Assembly (NCBI GenBank): GCA_900155495.1
Contig: FTLJ01001537.1
Coordinates: 1 to 10,062, forward strand
Source of the DNA: Porogramme epimiltina
Taxonomy: Eukaryota; Basidiomycota; Agaricomycetes; Polyporales; Polyporaceae
DNA: 10,062 bases
Direction of reading: 5' to 3'
The notes beneath the pieces were generated by a model that searched no databases, was not told the DNA's origin, and was given only the letters and a program-made list of their open reading frames with translations. Below, piece after piece: positions 1 to 8,500 of the stretch. The number at the start of each line of letters is the position of its first letter. The first letter of the stretch is position 1. The translations under genes and the position numbers were made by a program.

Positions 1-61
1 TCTGCCGGCAGTATACACCGAAAACAATTCTGCCCTGTACCCTAGAGAAGATGCACCAATC

Positions 62-1523
62 CTAGATCAAGTGAACTGCGGGCGGAGAGTGTAAGACGAC
101 GAGGGGCGGACGCCACTCAGCTATATGGAGGCGGGTAGCGCGGCGTACCGTAGACGTTTTGGCGCATCGAGCTCTTCCATCTCCCGCATGCACTTCCTCG
201 GGCTGGACGTCTCTCCCTTGCGGTCTGGGTGCGCTATCCTTGAGCGTTGTTAACACGACACGCACAGCGTCGATGCTGGGCTCCCCGGGTAGCACGGGCT
301 GCGAGCACCGCGCCGCGCGCACAATCGACCGCCGGGCATTGAAGTCCTTCTGTCTGGGGTCGACCCGTGAACAGCTGAAGCGTGTTCTCAGCGGGGTTGC
401 GGCGCCGCACGCGCTTCGCAGCAGGAGGGCATCTGGCGGAGGTACGCGCTGCCACTTTTGCGGGATACCGCCGAGTTCCATCAGGCACTGTTGGTAGAGT
501 GCTGTCGTCGCAGGCCGGGGCGAGATCAGCAGGGTTATATAACGACGCGAGGGGAATGGACTTACTAGCTGAAAGAGACGACGTTCGATGCGCTTGGTTA
601 TAATGGCAGCGCCTGCGGAGTGGTATTCCTTCTCAGCTGCGTCTTCATCGTCGAGCGTGGTATACGCTGGGGCACGGAGGACTTACTTGAAGCCGGCTGG
701 GTCCAGGAGGGTGGGGACATTCGCACTGAGAGTGTCGTCGTACACATGAGGCGCAGTACCATTCACCAATTTCTCTAGCGACTGGAGGGGTCCGCGCCGA
801 TACGGGTGTGCGCCTTGACGAAGAGAAGCGAACTTCGCAGTGTCACCATCCAATCGACGAAAGGGGCAAAGCCATACACGAAGAGTCACCCTTTTAGCTT
901 GAGGAATGGTCGGCTCGAGCGCGAGCACTCCAGGATTGAGGGATAGAGGCGCCTTTGCTATAGGCAAGGATATAGAGAGATTCATGGAGAGCGAGATCGA
1001 GGTCTGCACCAGGGCACAGCTCAAGGTAAAAGGTGACTGGGTATCACTGAAAAAGTGGTGGGAGTGTCGAGCGGCGGTGGCATTCGGGAGATGAGAGGTG
1101 AGGATGAGAGGACTATGATGGGGAGTGTTGAGCATATGCTTTAGGGAGGGATTAGGTACACGTTAGGCGAATAACGCTGAAAGGCGACTTACTGAGAAGA
1201 ATATGGGCCAGGCGCGCGACCGTGTGGAGGGGCGTTGGTAGGGGAAGGTGGCAGTCTTGAGCAATATGGCTTGTGGTGTGATATGATTGTGCGGGACCAG
1301 GAGACACGGTGGGGAAGCTGAGACTGGGTGTTGGCTGGATGATGACGTCTATCAGTTGACATAGGTGGGGCGCGTACGACACGAAGACACTTATAAATCT
1401 CAAAGGACCTTTTGGCCGAGAGGGGCGCGAGATCAGATAGAGGATTGAGCGAGCATTCGACAATGGACGTACGGTGCAAGGAGGATGCTTTGAGATTACG
1501 GCGGCGACGCTAGGCGACAACAC
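62..1523 (-). CDS. Unrecognised multi-exon gene or gene remnant
   Basis: I do not recognise this product. Read on the minus strand, four exon-like blocks follow each other. The first runs 1523-1193 and ends at donor GTAAGT (1192-1187); its candidate 80-nt intron closes at a TAG acceptor (1113). The second, about 1112-687, ends with NGTAPHVYDDTLSANVP and LLDPAGF, then donor GTAAGT (686-681). The third, 636-566, reads EKEYHSAGAAIITKRIERR and LFQL, then donor GTAAGT (565-560). The last, 487-62, starts CLMELGGIPQKW at an AACAG acceptor and joins the third block in phase. The second and third blocks do not join in one frame with the obvious GT-AG pair (one base out). In the second block a competing frame (DLDLALHESLYILAYSKGAS, about 1014 downward) also looks coding. 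It is therefore either a gene whose exact splicing I cannot settle or a decaying copy. The third block and the start of the last are the most convincing. Confidence 0.35.
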
Positions 1524-1577
1524 ACTTCGTCGCCACCGCAGAGAGAGGGGGAGGGCTCAGGAGGGAAGCCGTCGTCC

Positions 1578-1901
1578 ATGGGTGGAGCAAGCGAGGAAGG
1601 GATTGGGCACGGAGAGGAGACGTTGTCCGAGTCCGACCTTGCAGACAGGGAGGCTCACCAGAGGCCAACGCCGGATCCCGATGATCTCACAGACGCCTAC
1701 GTGGCATCTATCCGGATGATCCGCGGCCCGGGCACCTCGCGCGCCTCTATAGCCGCCCATCTGCCGCGGCTCTTCCTCCACTTGCCTTCCCGGGATCTCC
1801 TGCTTCGTTTTCCAAGCCGCGCGCGCCCTCTGTCTCATGCGAACGCACCCTGCCGTCATACCTATCGCCACTGTCCTGTCCGCCCCCTCCGCGCCACGTA
1901 G
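1578..1901 (+). CDS. Weak candidate exon, divergent from the gene at 62-1523
   Basis: A 107-codon open frame begins MGGASEEGIGHGEETLSE about 55 bp from the presumed start of the minus-strand gene, so the two would be divergent. The first 60 codons show purine-first codons typical of coding DNA (for example TPDPDDLTDAYVASIRMIRG). After about 1750 the composition becomes pyrimidine-rich and the frame reads like low-complexity DNA. I recognise no domain, and no convincing donor joins it to a further exon. It could be the first exon of a gene, or a transcribed leader region without a protein. Confidence 0.2.
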   Translation: MGGASEEGIGHGEETLSESDLADREAHQRPTPDPDDLTDAYVASIRMIRGPGTSRASIAAHLPRLFLHLPSRDLLLRFPSRARPLSHANAPCRHTYRHCPVRPLRAT

Positions 1902-2506
1902 GCCTCAGGCTCAGACCGCCCTCTCCGCACTTCCATCCCCGGCCCCTCCTCGGCTCTCGAGATATCCGGCGGGGACGCGCTCGGCCCCGCCGTGCCCAAC
2001 CGCTTTCTCCCCTGCTCCCCACCGCCGGAGCTGCTTCCTCGCAGCAGAGATCCCTGGTCGCAGAGGTCACGGCCTGTCAGTCTGCCCAGCCCCCCATCAT
2101 CTGCGTATATGCGCTGTTCCACTGCTGCTTCTCGAGTCACGATCTCCCACACGCGCGGACATGGTTCGCTTCATACGCGCGTGCGTCCGCAAGTCAGCGT
2201 CCGCCCTCTGCTCCTCCATAGGTTCACGCCCGCCCGGCTGCTCTTATGCAGAAGCCGGACGCCCGTCGCTGCTCCCTCCCTCCGTGCTTTCGGCCCTTCC
2301 AGCGTACCATGAGCCAATCCTATTCGCTTCTCCCTTCGTCCCGACGCCATCCTTACTGCCATATGCTGTCGTTTCCAGCATCATGCCCTCCGCGGTCATA
2401 GTTGTTGCTCTCTGCGGCAATCACATTGCGGTTGGGCCTCATATCAAGATCAACCAACGCATAACTATCCCCTATCCGTTCTTCGTGCGCTCACAGTGGA
2501 GGACTG
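1902..2506. other. Pyrimidine-rich stretch without a supported gene
   Basis: The plus strand is strongly C/T-rich with many CCC and CTCC runs. A plus-strand frame stays open from 1837 to 2511 (224 codons), but its product is rich in Pro, Ser, Arg and Ala with no recognisable domain, and the other strand and frames are also open, as expected for stop-poor GC-rich DNA. A fungal promoter or long leader is possible; nothing specific can be pointed to. Confidence 0.4.
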
Positions 2507-2529
2507 TATAGGTTCATTGAAAACCTATA
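2507..2529. repeat. Short perfect hairpin
   Basis: TATAGGTT (2507-2514) and AACCTATA (2522-2529) form an 8-bp perfect stem with a 7-nt loop. No T-run follows, so it is not a typical terminator, and its role is unknown. Between it and element A (2530-2917) I see no gene; a C-run at 2706-2715 is the only notable feature. Confidence 0.4.
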
Positions 2530-2920
2530 GCTTTAGCAAGTGGTGCAGGTTGGTTAAGAATAATGTTTGTGTGGCGCCCCTCTAACTCGGATCTTTCAGA
2601 GACACGCTTGCGACTACGCTCGAGTCCTTGATGCTCCCAGTCCTCAACCGGTATACGATGAGTCGTGACCCACTTGAATGTACGCCCATCGAATGCCTCG
2701 GTCTTCCCCCCCCCCGACGCGGAAACGCCCGCTGTAGTATACCGCCCACTATAAATTCTATTTAGCATCGGTCTAGTCCCTTGTGCGGACTGTGTGCGAG
2801 GCACGGTACTGTGGAGCATTATAATCGCGGATATATGTTGCAGCACAATGTGACACTGCCATACACCTTAGCCAGCAAGACATTTGTTGTAGACGCTGGA
2901 CGTAAGTTCAGCAACTGTGA

Positions 2921-2963
2921 GGGCCTGTTCAGCTCGAGTCACCCGTGGCGTGGCGTGGCGTGA
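2921..2963 (+). repeat. Element A left terminal inverted repeat
   Basis: This 43-bp arm is identical, as reverse complement, to 3877-3919. It contains an XhoI-like CTCGAG near the outer end and three GTGGC units near the inner end. The flanking base triplet is TGA. Confidence 0.92.
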
Positions 2964-3311
2964 CTCACCCTAATCCGGTAGCCCTCACGACCGGGGGTGA
3001 GATGCGTGACGGACCGGCCTCGACCGCGTTACTTCGGTTGTTGGGCGCCTAACTCTAGACCCTGGGTCGCGCGCGCGAGACCGCCGCGCGAGGTGTTTTC
3101 TACCTTAGGCTGCGCCTGTTTCTCGCCGCGCTCGTAGAGTTAGATCGAATCCACAGGATTTATGTAAAATATATACTTAGCAAAGGGCCCAGAATGTATG
3201 ATAAGTCAGGGCATTCTTCTTATGCACATCTACTACAACTATTCTCACCGCGCACGCGTGAGCAACATATATTCGTGCTTCTTTAGCTACGACAAAGCCA
3301 TAAATCATGTT

Positions 3312-3584
3312 TTATAGGGCGCCCGTTCTGAGGCACCAGCGCTGCACGCGGGAGGAGGCGACGACGGCAGCGAGGGCGAAGCAGAGCGTGTGGAGCCAGC
3401 CTGGGACGTGCGCGAGGAGCGGGGTGTGCTTGGCGTCGAACCAGCACGAGAAGGCGGGCTCAGCAGTGGGCGCGAGCTCGGGCTGAATGAGGGAGATGTA
3501 GCGCCAGTCTGAAGCGTCGCCCCTGGCGGGGCTGTCGCTCGGCGCGACCGTGCGCGTGTAGAGGGACAGGACCGGGGCAGGCAA
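3312..3584 (-). pseudogene. Captured C-terminal coding fragment inside element A
   Basis: The frame is open from about 3614 to a TAA at 3312 and encodes about 90-100 residues with nearly every codon ending in G or C, unlike the surrounding DNA. It reads like the C-terminus of a real protein: DASDWRYISLIQPEL, then FSCWFDAKHTPLLAHVPGWL, then a hydrophobic run LHTLCFALAAVVA and the end VQRWCLRTGAL. The hydrophobic run could be one membrane segment. I cannot name the family. There is no ATG at the open end (the nearest in-frame start-like codon is TTG) and an in-frame TGA lies just upstream, so the N-terminal part is missing. Its position between the inverted repeats suggests capture of a host gene end by the transposon. 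Confidence 0.5.
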
Positions 3585-3745
3585 TGCGCATGCGACGTGC
3601 GACGTTATTCACATTCAGGTCTTGTGGTGATGTTCGCGAAAAGCTGCGCAAGCTGTGTTTTAGAGTTACATCCAAAAACGCTAGGTATCTTCTTCACAAC
3701 GCGCACAAGGGGGGCAGGAGGAGCGCAAGTGAGGGATGCGTGAGG

Positions 3746-3793
3746 GGGCGCGCGAGAGGGCGCGCGAAGGGACGCGCGAGGGGACGAGCAGCG
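3746..3793. repeat. 12-bp GC-rich tandem repeat
   Basis: About four units of a 12-bp motif, GGGCGCGCGAGA and close variants, lie head to tail inside element A, close to its right end. The last unit is the most diverged. Confidence 0.75.
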
Positions 3794-3876
3794 CGCGACT
3801 CGCAAGTCACGGCCTCGCATCATCAGTCACTCGGATCATCGGAGGGTCACGCCCGGGTAACGGCGCTTAGGCCGTC

Positions 3877-3919
3877 TCACGCCACGCCACGCCACGGGTG
3901 ACTCGAGCTGAACAGGCCC
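3877..3919 (-). repeat. Element A right terminal inverted repeat
   Basis: The perfect reverse complement of 2921-2963. Matching stops right after the inner GTGA, giving a sharp internal boundary. The outer flank is TGA, matching the left side. This end lies only 6-14 bp from the proposed left end of element B, so the two insertions are practically adjacent. Confidence 0.92.
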
Positions 3920-3925
3920 TGAAGC

Positions 3926-3933
3926 TATATGTA
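3926..3933 (+). repeat. Candidate target-site duplication, left copy of element B
   Basis: TATATGTA, identical to 5401-5408. The motif is AT-rich and low in complexity, so a chance match is possible; the symmetric spacing to the inner TCGGACTTTATTC block strengthens it. Confidence 0.5.
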
Positions 3934-3972
3934 TGAGGCGGGTTTTCGGACTTTATTCCCTCATTTTACTTG

Positions 3973-4054
3973 CACGGCGGGCATTTCCGCATTTTCTCCC
4001 CATGAAAAGGCGAGACGAAGTCCAGACACGTGGCTTCCGTTTTCGAAAGGTTTT
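3973..4054 (+). repeat. Inner inverted-repeat arm, left
   Basis: It aligns without gaps to the reverse complement of 4671-4752, with about 11 mismatches in 82 positions. The longest identical block is the first 17 bases, CACGGCGGGCATTTCCG. Weaker similarity continues inward to about 4130 on this side and about 4600 on the other. Both arms are open in equivalent frames (RRAFP.FL.MK.RD) only because they share ancestry. Confidence 0.85.
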
Positions 4055-4270
4055 CACACCATTTTCTGAAGCCTATGATATTTCCCTCTTTGTTGGGTTT
4101 TCATGTTATCACCTGCATTAGGATCACATGATCGAAAAAGAAAATGTAACATCTTCGCTCGAAATTCTATGCTTGCTGGTCAATTCCCTACGGGCTGCCA
4201 CGCCAGGCCACTCCTCACCGCGCTGAGCTACCCTCAGTGCAAATACTCTGTCTACTGCATCAGTCCATTC

Positions 4271-4330
4271 CTCATCACTCCTCATCGCTCCCCATCGCTC
4301 CTCGTCGCTCCCCACCGCTTCACCACCGCT
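4271..4330 (-). repeat. 10-bp tandem array, pyrimidine-rich on plus strand
   Basis: Five to six 10-bp units in exact register, such as CTCATCACTC, CTCATCGCTC and CCCATCGCTC, continue in a more degenerate form to about 4390. The reverse complement of the first unit is GAGTGATGAG, closely similar to the GAGTGA units at 5301-5360, so both arrays may come from one ancestral repeat in opposite orientation. Confidence 0.75.
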
Positions 4331-4670
4331 CCCCTGAGTCTGCTTCTCACCGCTCCCCACCGCTCCCTGCTACTCCCTGCCGCCTTGCTATTGCCCGTCG
4401 CCACTTCTATTTTGGTCTGTTTGTTCCCACACCCTCCTCAAACGCGGTGCCGCGTCGCGCCACTCACCTTCGCCGTTCTGCTCTCCTTCACTCCCCTCTA
4501 CATTGGGGCACTCTCCACCTCACTGGTTCAATCATCGCTGTACATATAGTTTTCCTTAAGTGATGATTCTATTCATGCTCAGGAAAACACGTTCGTGTGC
4601 ACACGTGATCATGTTCATTGCCAGAAAAGTAGGACAAAGGTTAAACATCACGTACTCGAAAAATTGTACG

Positions 4671-4752
4671 AAAAGGTTATGAAAATGGAAGCCACGTGCC
4701 TCGACTTTGTCTCGGCTTTTCATGGAGAGAAAATTCGGAAATGCCCGCCGTG
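4671..4752 (-). repeat. Inner inverted-repeat arm, right
   Basis: The partner of 3973-4054 in opposite orientation. The arms enclose about 600 bp including the pyrimidine array at 4271-4330. Folding of the pair would give a long imperfect hairpin. Confidence 0.85.
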
Positions 4753-4784
4753 TTGGATCATCCACTTTCATTCACATTCACACG

Positions 4785-5353
4785 TGATCACGCATGATCA
4801 CGCATTTTCATCCATGTTCATCTATGTTCATCGATGTTCATTAGATGTTCGTTATAAATATGATCCTTTCATCGACTTTCACAAGGTTTCATCCACAGAG
4901 TAGGCAGTATGGCTTAGTCATATGATCACTCATGATCATCCGTGTTCATTGATGTTCATCGAATTCCGCTTAGGGACGCCTAGGCGCCCACCTGATTGAT
5001 AGCATTGGTGATCACTCGTGTTCATTCTTGATCATGCACTACGGCCAGACCACTGTCCCTTCTCTCACTGAATGAAAGTGGATGAAAGTGGATAATTTGA
5101 AACAAGCGGGGAACGTGATCGAGCGATCACGGGTGATCATGAATGAATGTATGTGAACGTGTGTAGACCTGGGTATTCGAGTGCCTTAGTAGCCACGGAT
5201 GAATGCGAGTGAAAGGCAGAAAGTAAGGATGGGCGGCGTCAAGCCTCAACGGACGTGGTATAATGAGTGAAAGTGGATGATATCTGGTGACTGTCGATGA
5301 AAGCGAGTGAAAGTGAGTGAAAGTGAGTGATCATGAGTGATCACGCGTGATCA
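4785..5353. repeat. Cluster of TGATCA palindromes in element B
   Basis: TGATCA starts at 4785, 4795, 4923, 4933, 5009, 5029, 5134, 5328, 5338 and 5348, with one more at 4606. About 0.2 would be expected by chance in this length. Neighbouring copies are often exactly 10 or 20 bp apart. GTGATCGAGCGATCAC (5115-5130) is a related palindrome with a two-base centre. Subterminal repeats that bind transposase are known from several DNA transposon families; that role here is inference. Confidence 0.85.
4811..4850 (+). repeat. 10-bp tandem array of the TCNATGTTCA type
   Basis: Units TCCATGTTCA, TCTATGTTCA and TCGATGTTCA follow each other in exact 10-bp register, with a degenerate fourth. Related TGTTCAT words recur at about 4942-4960 and 5018. 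Confidence 0.8.
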
Positions 5354-5360
5354 TTGATGG
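5301..5360 (+). repeat. 10-bp GAGTGA array next to the right end of element B
   Basis: Six consecutive decamers share a GTGA ending or close variants: AAGCGAGTGA, AAGTGAGTGA twice, TCATGAGTGA, TCACGCGTGA, then a decayed unit. Three TGATCA palindromes are created at the unit junctions, which explains their exact 10-bp spacing. Confidence 0.85.
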
Positions 5361-5400
5361 TGAGAACACTCATGAATAAAGTCCGATGGCTACCGTCATA

Positions 5401-5408
5401 TATATGTA
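5401..5408 (+). repeat. Candidate target-site duplication, right copy of element B
   Basis: TATATGTA directly after the proposed right end of element B. It lies about 100 bp beyond the stop codon of the NLR-like gene, so the element probably sits just downstream of, or within, that gene's 3' untranslated region. Confidence 0.5.
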
Positions 5409-5507
5409 ATGATGTATGTCTGATTATGGCGATATGAAGTCGAGGAGCGGCCACTGCTGATAGTATAGAAGGAATGACAATCGTACAAACCCAACTACAG
5501 CGGTGTA
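5409..5507 (-). other. Probable 3' untranslated region of the NLR-like gene
   Basis: About 100 bp lie between element B and the stop codon of the WD40 gene. No clear polyadenylation signal is visible, which is common in fungi, and there is no open frame. Confidence 0.4.
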
Positions 5508-8500
5508 CTAGACTCGAGGTAAGGACTGTTCGGGACTGCCAGACATGTCAACGACGACAAGTCTCCCTTCATTCATAGCGAATACGACCCATTGCCCCAC
5601 AGCATCCCACCCTCCAGGACGGCGTAGGTAAGGAACCTCTCCAGGCTGGTATCGATACGCCGGCGGGAGCCAGCACCCTCGTCGAGGCTTTTCCCCGCGA
5701 CCCCGGCACCAAATCCAGCCATCAGAGAGGAAATAGTCTGGACGCAGATGAGAGTCGGTGGATCCAGGGCCTTGTTGTGGAACGGCGCCGTGCTGCGCGA
5801 CGAGTGGCCAGTGCGCCTGGGACATGATCGGTGCGAAGCAGGCGTTGGTGATGACGGCGCGCTCGTCGGCGGAGAACCGGATGCGCTCGACTCGAATGCC
5901 GAATGTTTCTGGATGGAGTTCGGCGAGGAGATGGAGTGCGCCCCGGCTCGATTTAGGAGTCCCATCTGCGTCTTCTCGCACAGCGTCTGCGTCTGTGTGA
6001 ATGGAGGGGGAGAAGTCCCAGAGGGAGATGTGGCCGCGCTCGCTGGATCCAACAACGCGTGAGCCATCGGACGAGAAGTAGAGGGCGACGATGGCATGGC
6101 AGTGGTCAATCTCCATAGCCATGGTGTTTGAGGTGAGGTCGTATAGGTGCATAGTTGCGTGGCACATAGTATTTCCCGTAGCCAACGGATGGTATGATCT
6201 TACTTTCTGGGGGTCGGAGCTGGAGAAATGGAGAGGCATACGTGACATCGCCGAGAAGAGGACACAGCTTCCGCACGGCGATGTTTGAATAGCCCAAATG
6301 GCGTTCCGTCCCTTGAAGAGCACTTTGTCTGACCCTCCCGGGGCGTCCCAGAGGCGAACGCTGCCGTCGAGTGAGCCGGAGACAATGCTTTGTGACTCGG
6401 GGGTAAACACTGTTGGGAGCACATCGTCAGAATGCCCGCGGAGGATGGAGGTGAATGAGGCCTGTTTCGTGTCATATGCAACGACGGAGTGGTCTGTATG
6501 CCCAGTCAGCGCAAGCCGTGTCCCGTCCGGAGACCATGCCAGAGCCACATAGCCAGGATTGAGGGTGTCGGGGTGCGGGTGGGTCATCCTGCCGACTATC
6601 TTCCTCGACCGGACGTCCCAGAGCTCCACCGTCCCGTCTTCCACCACCACCCCAAGCCGATCCCCGTCCAGAGGTGAAAACGCAACAGCCAAAACCCTCG
6701 ACGAAGACCGCCCATCCCCCGCTCCACTGTCGTCGGAGTCTGAGCCCGCACTCGTCCGCATCACCCCCACGTCCCACGACCGCACCGTTCCCCGGCCGTG
6801 GCCGGAGACGAGTTGCGACCCGTCGGGGGAAAACTGCAATCCGCTGATGACTTCTCCTCGAATCTCCTCGCGCTCCCCGACCCACTCCCCCGTCCCAACG
6901 TCCCACAGCCCGATCCACGATCCCTCACCGAAAGAGCACCCGACGGCGAGGGTGCGGCCGTCAGGAGAGAAGTCGAGCCCCCAAATGTTGCCCTCCACGG
7001 GTAGTGTCGTGAGGCGACGGGGATGGGATGGATCTTCGATGGACCACAGAATGAGCTCGTTCATGCATCCGCAAGCAATCGTCTTGTCGTCAGGAGAGAT
7101 GGAAACTCTGCGGATATGGTCTTGTGCATTATGCAGGAGTGCGCAAGCCTGAGACTTGCCCTTGACCTTCCAAATCCGGCAGGGAGAGTCGTCACTGCTT
7201 CCAGAAACCAGGAATGACCCGTCGTGAGAGAAGGCGACAGAGTATATGCCGTTCGGATATCCCTCTAGGACCCTCCTCTTCTTCAGCTCTCCAGAATCGA
7301 CATCCCACAACACGATTTTATCGTCTTCAGAGCATGATGCCGCAAGGCCTTCCTGGGGAGAGTAGACCACCATGCGAACGCGCTCGGAATGCGCCTTCTG
7401 CGATGTGATGCGTTCGCCCGTCCGAGCGTCCCACTGCGACACCACCCCGTCCTCCATCCCGCACAGTATCTCCTTCCCATCCGGCGAGAAAGCCACACTC
7501 CAGACTGAGCTCTCCTCCTTCAGCACATGGAGCTGTGCCCCCGTGCGACGGTTCCACAGTCGGATGGTGCCGTCCCCGGAGCCAGAGACGATGCGCTCGC
7601 CATCTGGGGAGTAGGCGACAGATGAGGTGCCGGCCGTGTGGCCCTCCATTGTGATCGTGTTCGCGTTCCATCGTGACAGTTGGCCGATGTGGATGCGAAG
7701 TGTGCCGGCAAGAACGGCAGAGTATGCGGAACGGAGGATGGAGTTCGAGGGGATGGATGGATGGGCGGATATGTAGACGTGTCCGGCGGAGGATGAGATT
7801 GCGGGATAGCAAAAATGCACCACCCGCTTGCAGTCGTTGAGCATCGCTATGACATCCGTCGGAGGGACACCCAATTTCTGAAGGCCAGTCGAAGAGCTGA
7901 TAAGTGGTCATCCTGAACGTGTGTCCATGACGTGACATACCTGAAGAGCGTTCTGTGCATTTTCCAAAGCGTCAATAGCACCGTCAATATCTCCCATCAA
8001 GCTCGAGACTTCGAGCCAGTGCAGGAGGTGTTCTTGAGTGAATGTGGAGATCAGAGCGATTATGTCCTGCGTGATGTACCCTTCACAGAGGTGGCTGGAC
8101 CAATGTCGACACGCGTACTGAACGTAGACAGGGACCGCGGCCGCGAGACGATAGGAAAGGCTCTCGATGTCAATGTTTGCCATCCAGGGAGACTCGATGC
8201 TGCACGGGTTCCGGCCGAGATTTGTGTTCATGATTTGCAAGCATCGTTCTGAAAGCAGTGTGTGCTGGATGCGAGGGTCTACGAGAATATCCGCGCGCGT
8301 GCACTTGGATTCGTCGACAATGAAATCGGGGAAGGAAGGGTGAATGACCTGTATAACCCCGTTCGGTTGATCTGCGTGTGGCACTACCAAGAGCGAGTGA
8401 AGGGGCCGTAGCGTGCGTCGCACCGTCCCGTACTCCAAACAGAGGAAGAATTCTAAATTCTGTGGCGATAGCTGATCCTTGAGTAGCACGATTGAACCGA

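Larger units (their letters stand above)
2921..3919. mobile_element. Element A: non-autonomous TIR DNA transposon (Harbinger-like?)
   Basis: The element is 999 bp and bounded by perfect 43-bp terminal inverted repeats (2921-2963 and 3877-3919). These start GGGCCTGTTCAGCTCGAG and end in a GTGGC pentamer repeated three times. Directly outside both ends is TGA (2918-2920 and 3920-3922), a 3-bp target-site duplication. A 3-bp duplication and a GGGCC start are known features of PIF/Harbinger elements; assigning this one there is inference. There is no transposase frame inside, so it would be mobilised in trans. The perfect repeats suggest recent activity. It carries a coding fragment (3312-3584) and a GC-rich minisatellite (3746-3793). 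Confidence 0.8.
3934..5400. mobile_element. Element B: candidate non-autonomous DNA element with long subterminal array
   Basis: TATATGTA flanks the region on both sides (3926-3933 and 5401-5408), a possible 8-bp target-site duplication. At nearly the same distance inside each end (12 and 14 nt) lies TCGGACTTTATTC, in opposite orientation (3946-3958 and 5374-5386). Further in are 82-nt inverted arms (3973-4054 and 4671-4752), about 87% identical by hand count. The right side holds about 600 bp of short repeats absent from the left. There is no transposase. An 8-bp duplication fits hAT-type elements, but the outer 12 bases match poorly, so the exact ends and the class are inference. Confidence 0.55.

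Noticed and set aside
62..487. Possible Zn2Cys6 transcription factor cluster (RTRFSCS and a following RCSQPVLPGEP)
   Set aside because: The spacing is suggestive but most of the six cysteines are missing in the open frame, and no single frame restores them. The block splices better as the end of the unknown gene.
1837..2511. 224-codon plus-strand open frame
   Set aside because: It is a low-complexity Pro/Ser/Arg/Ala product in stop-poor, C/T-rich DNA with no domain and open frames on both strands.
3140..3152. tRNA-like B box (AGATCGAATCC)
   Set aside because: No matching A box, acceptor stem or anticodon arm can be formed upstream.
4124..4771. Open frames in element B (RRAFPHFLPMK-type and pyrimidine-array frames)
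   Set aside because: The first type appears on both arms because the arms are an inverted repeat; the others translate the tandem repeat. No transposase motif is present.
4785..5360. CRISPR-like array
   Set aside because: The repeats are 6-10 bp and directly adjacent, without regular unique spacers, in a eukaryotic context.
6120..6203. Intron donor GTAAGATC inside the WD40 exon
   Set aside because: No usable acceptor follows and the frame reads through into the WD40-like MHLYDLTSNT, so the segment is kept as coding.
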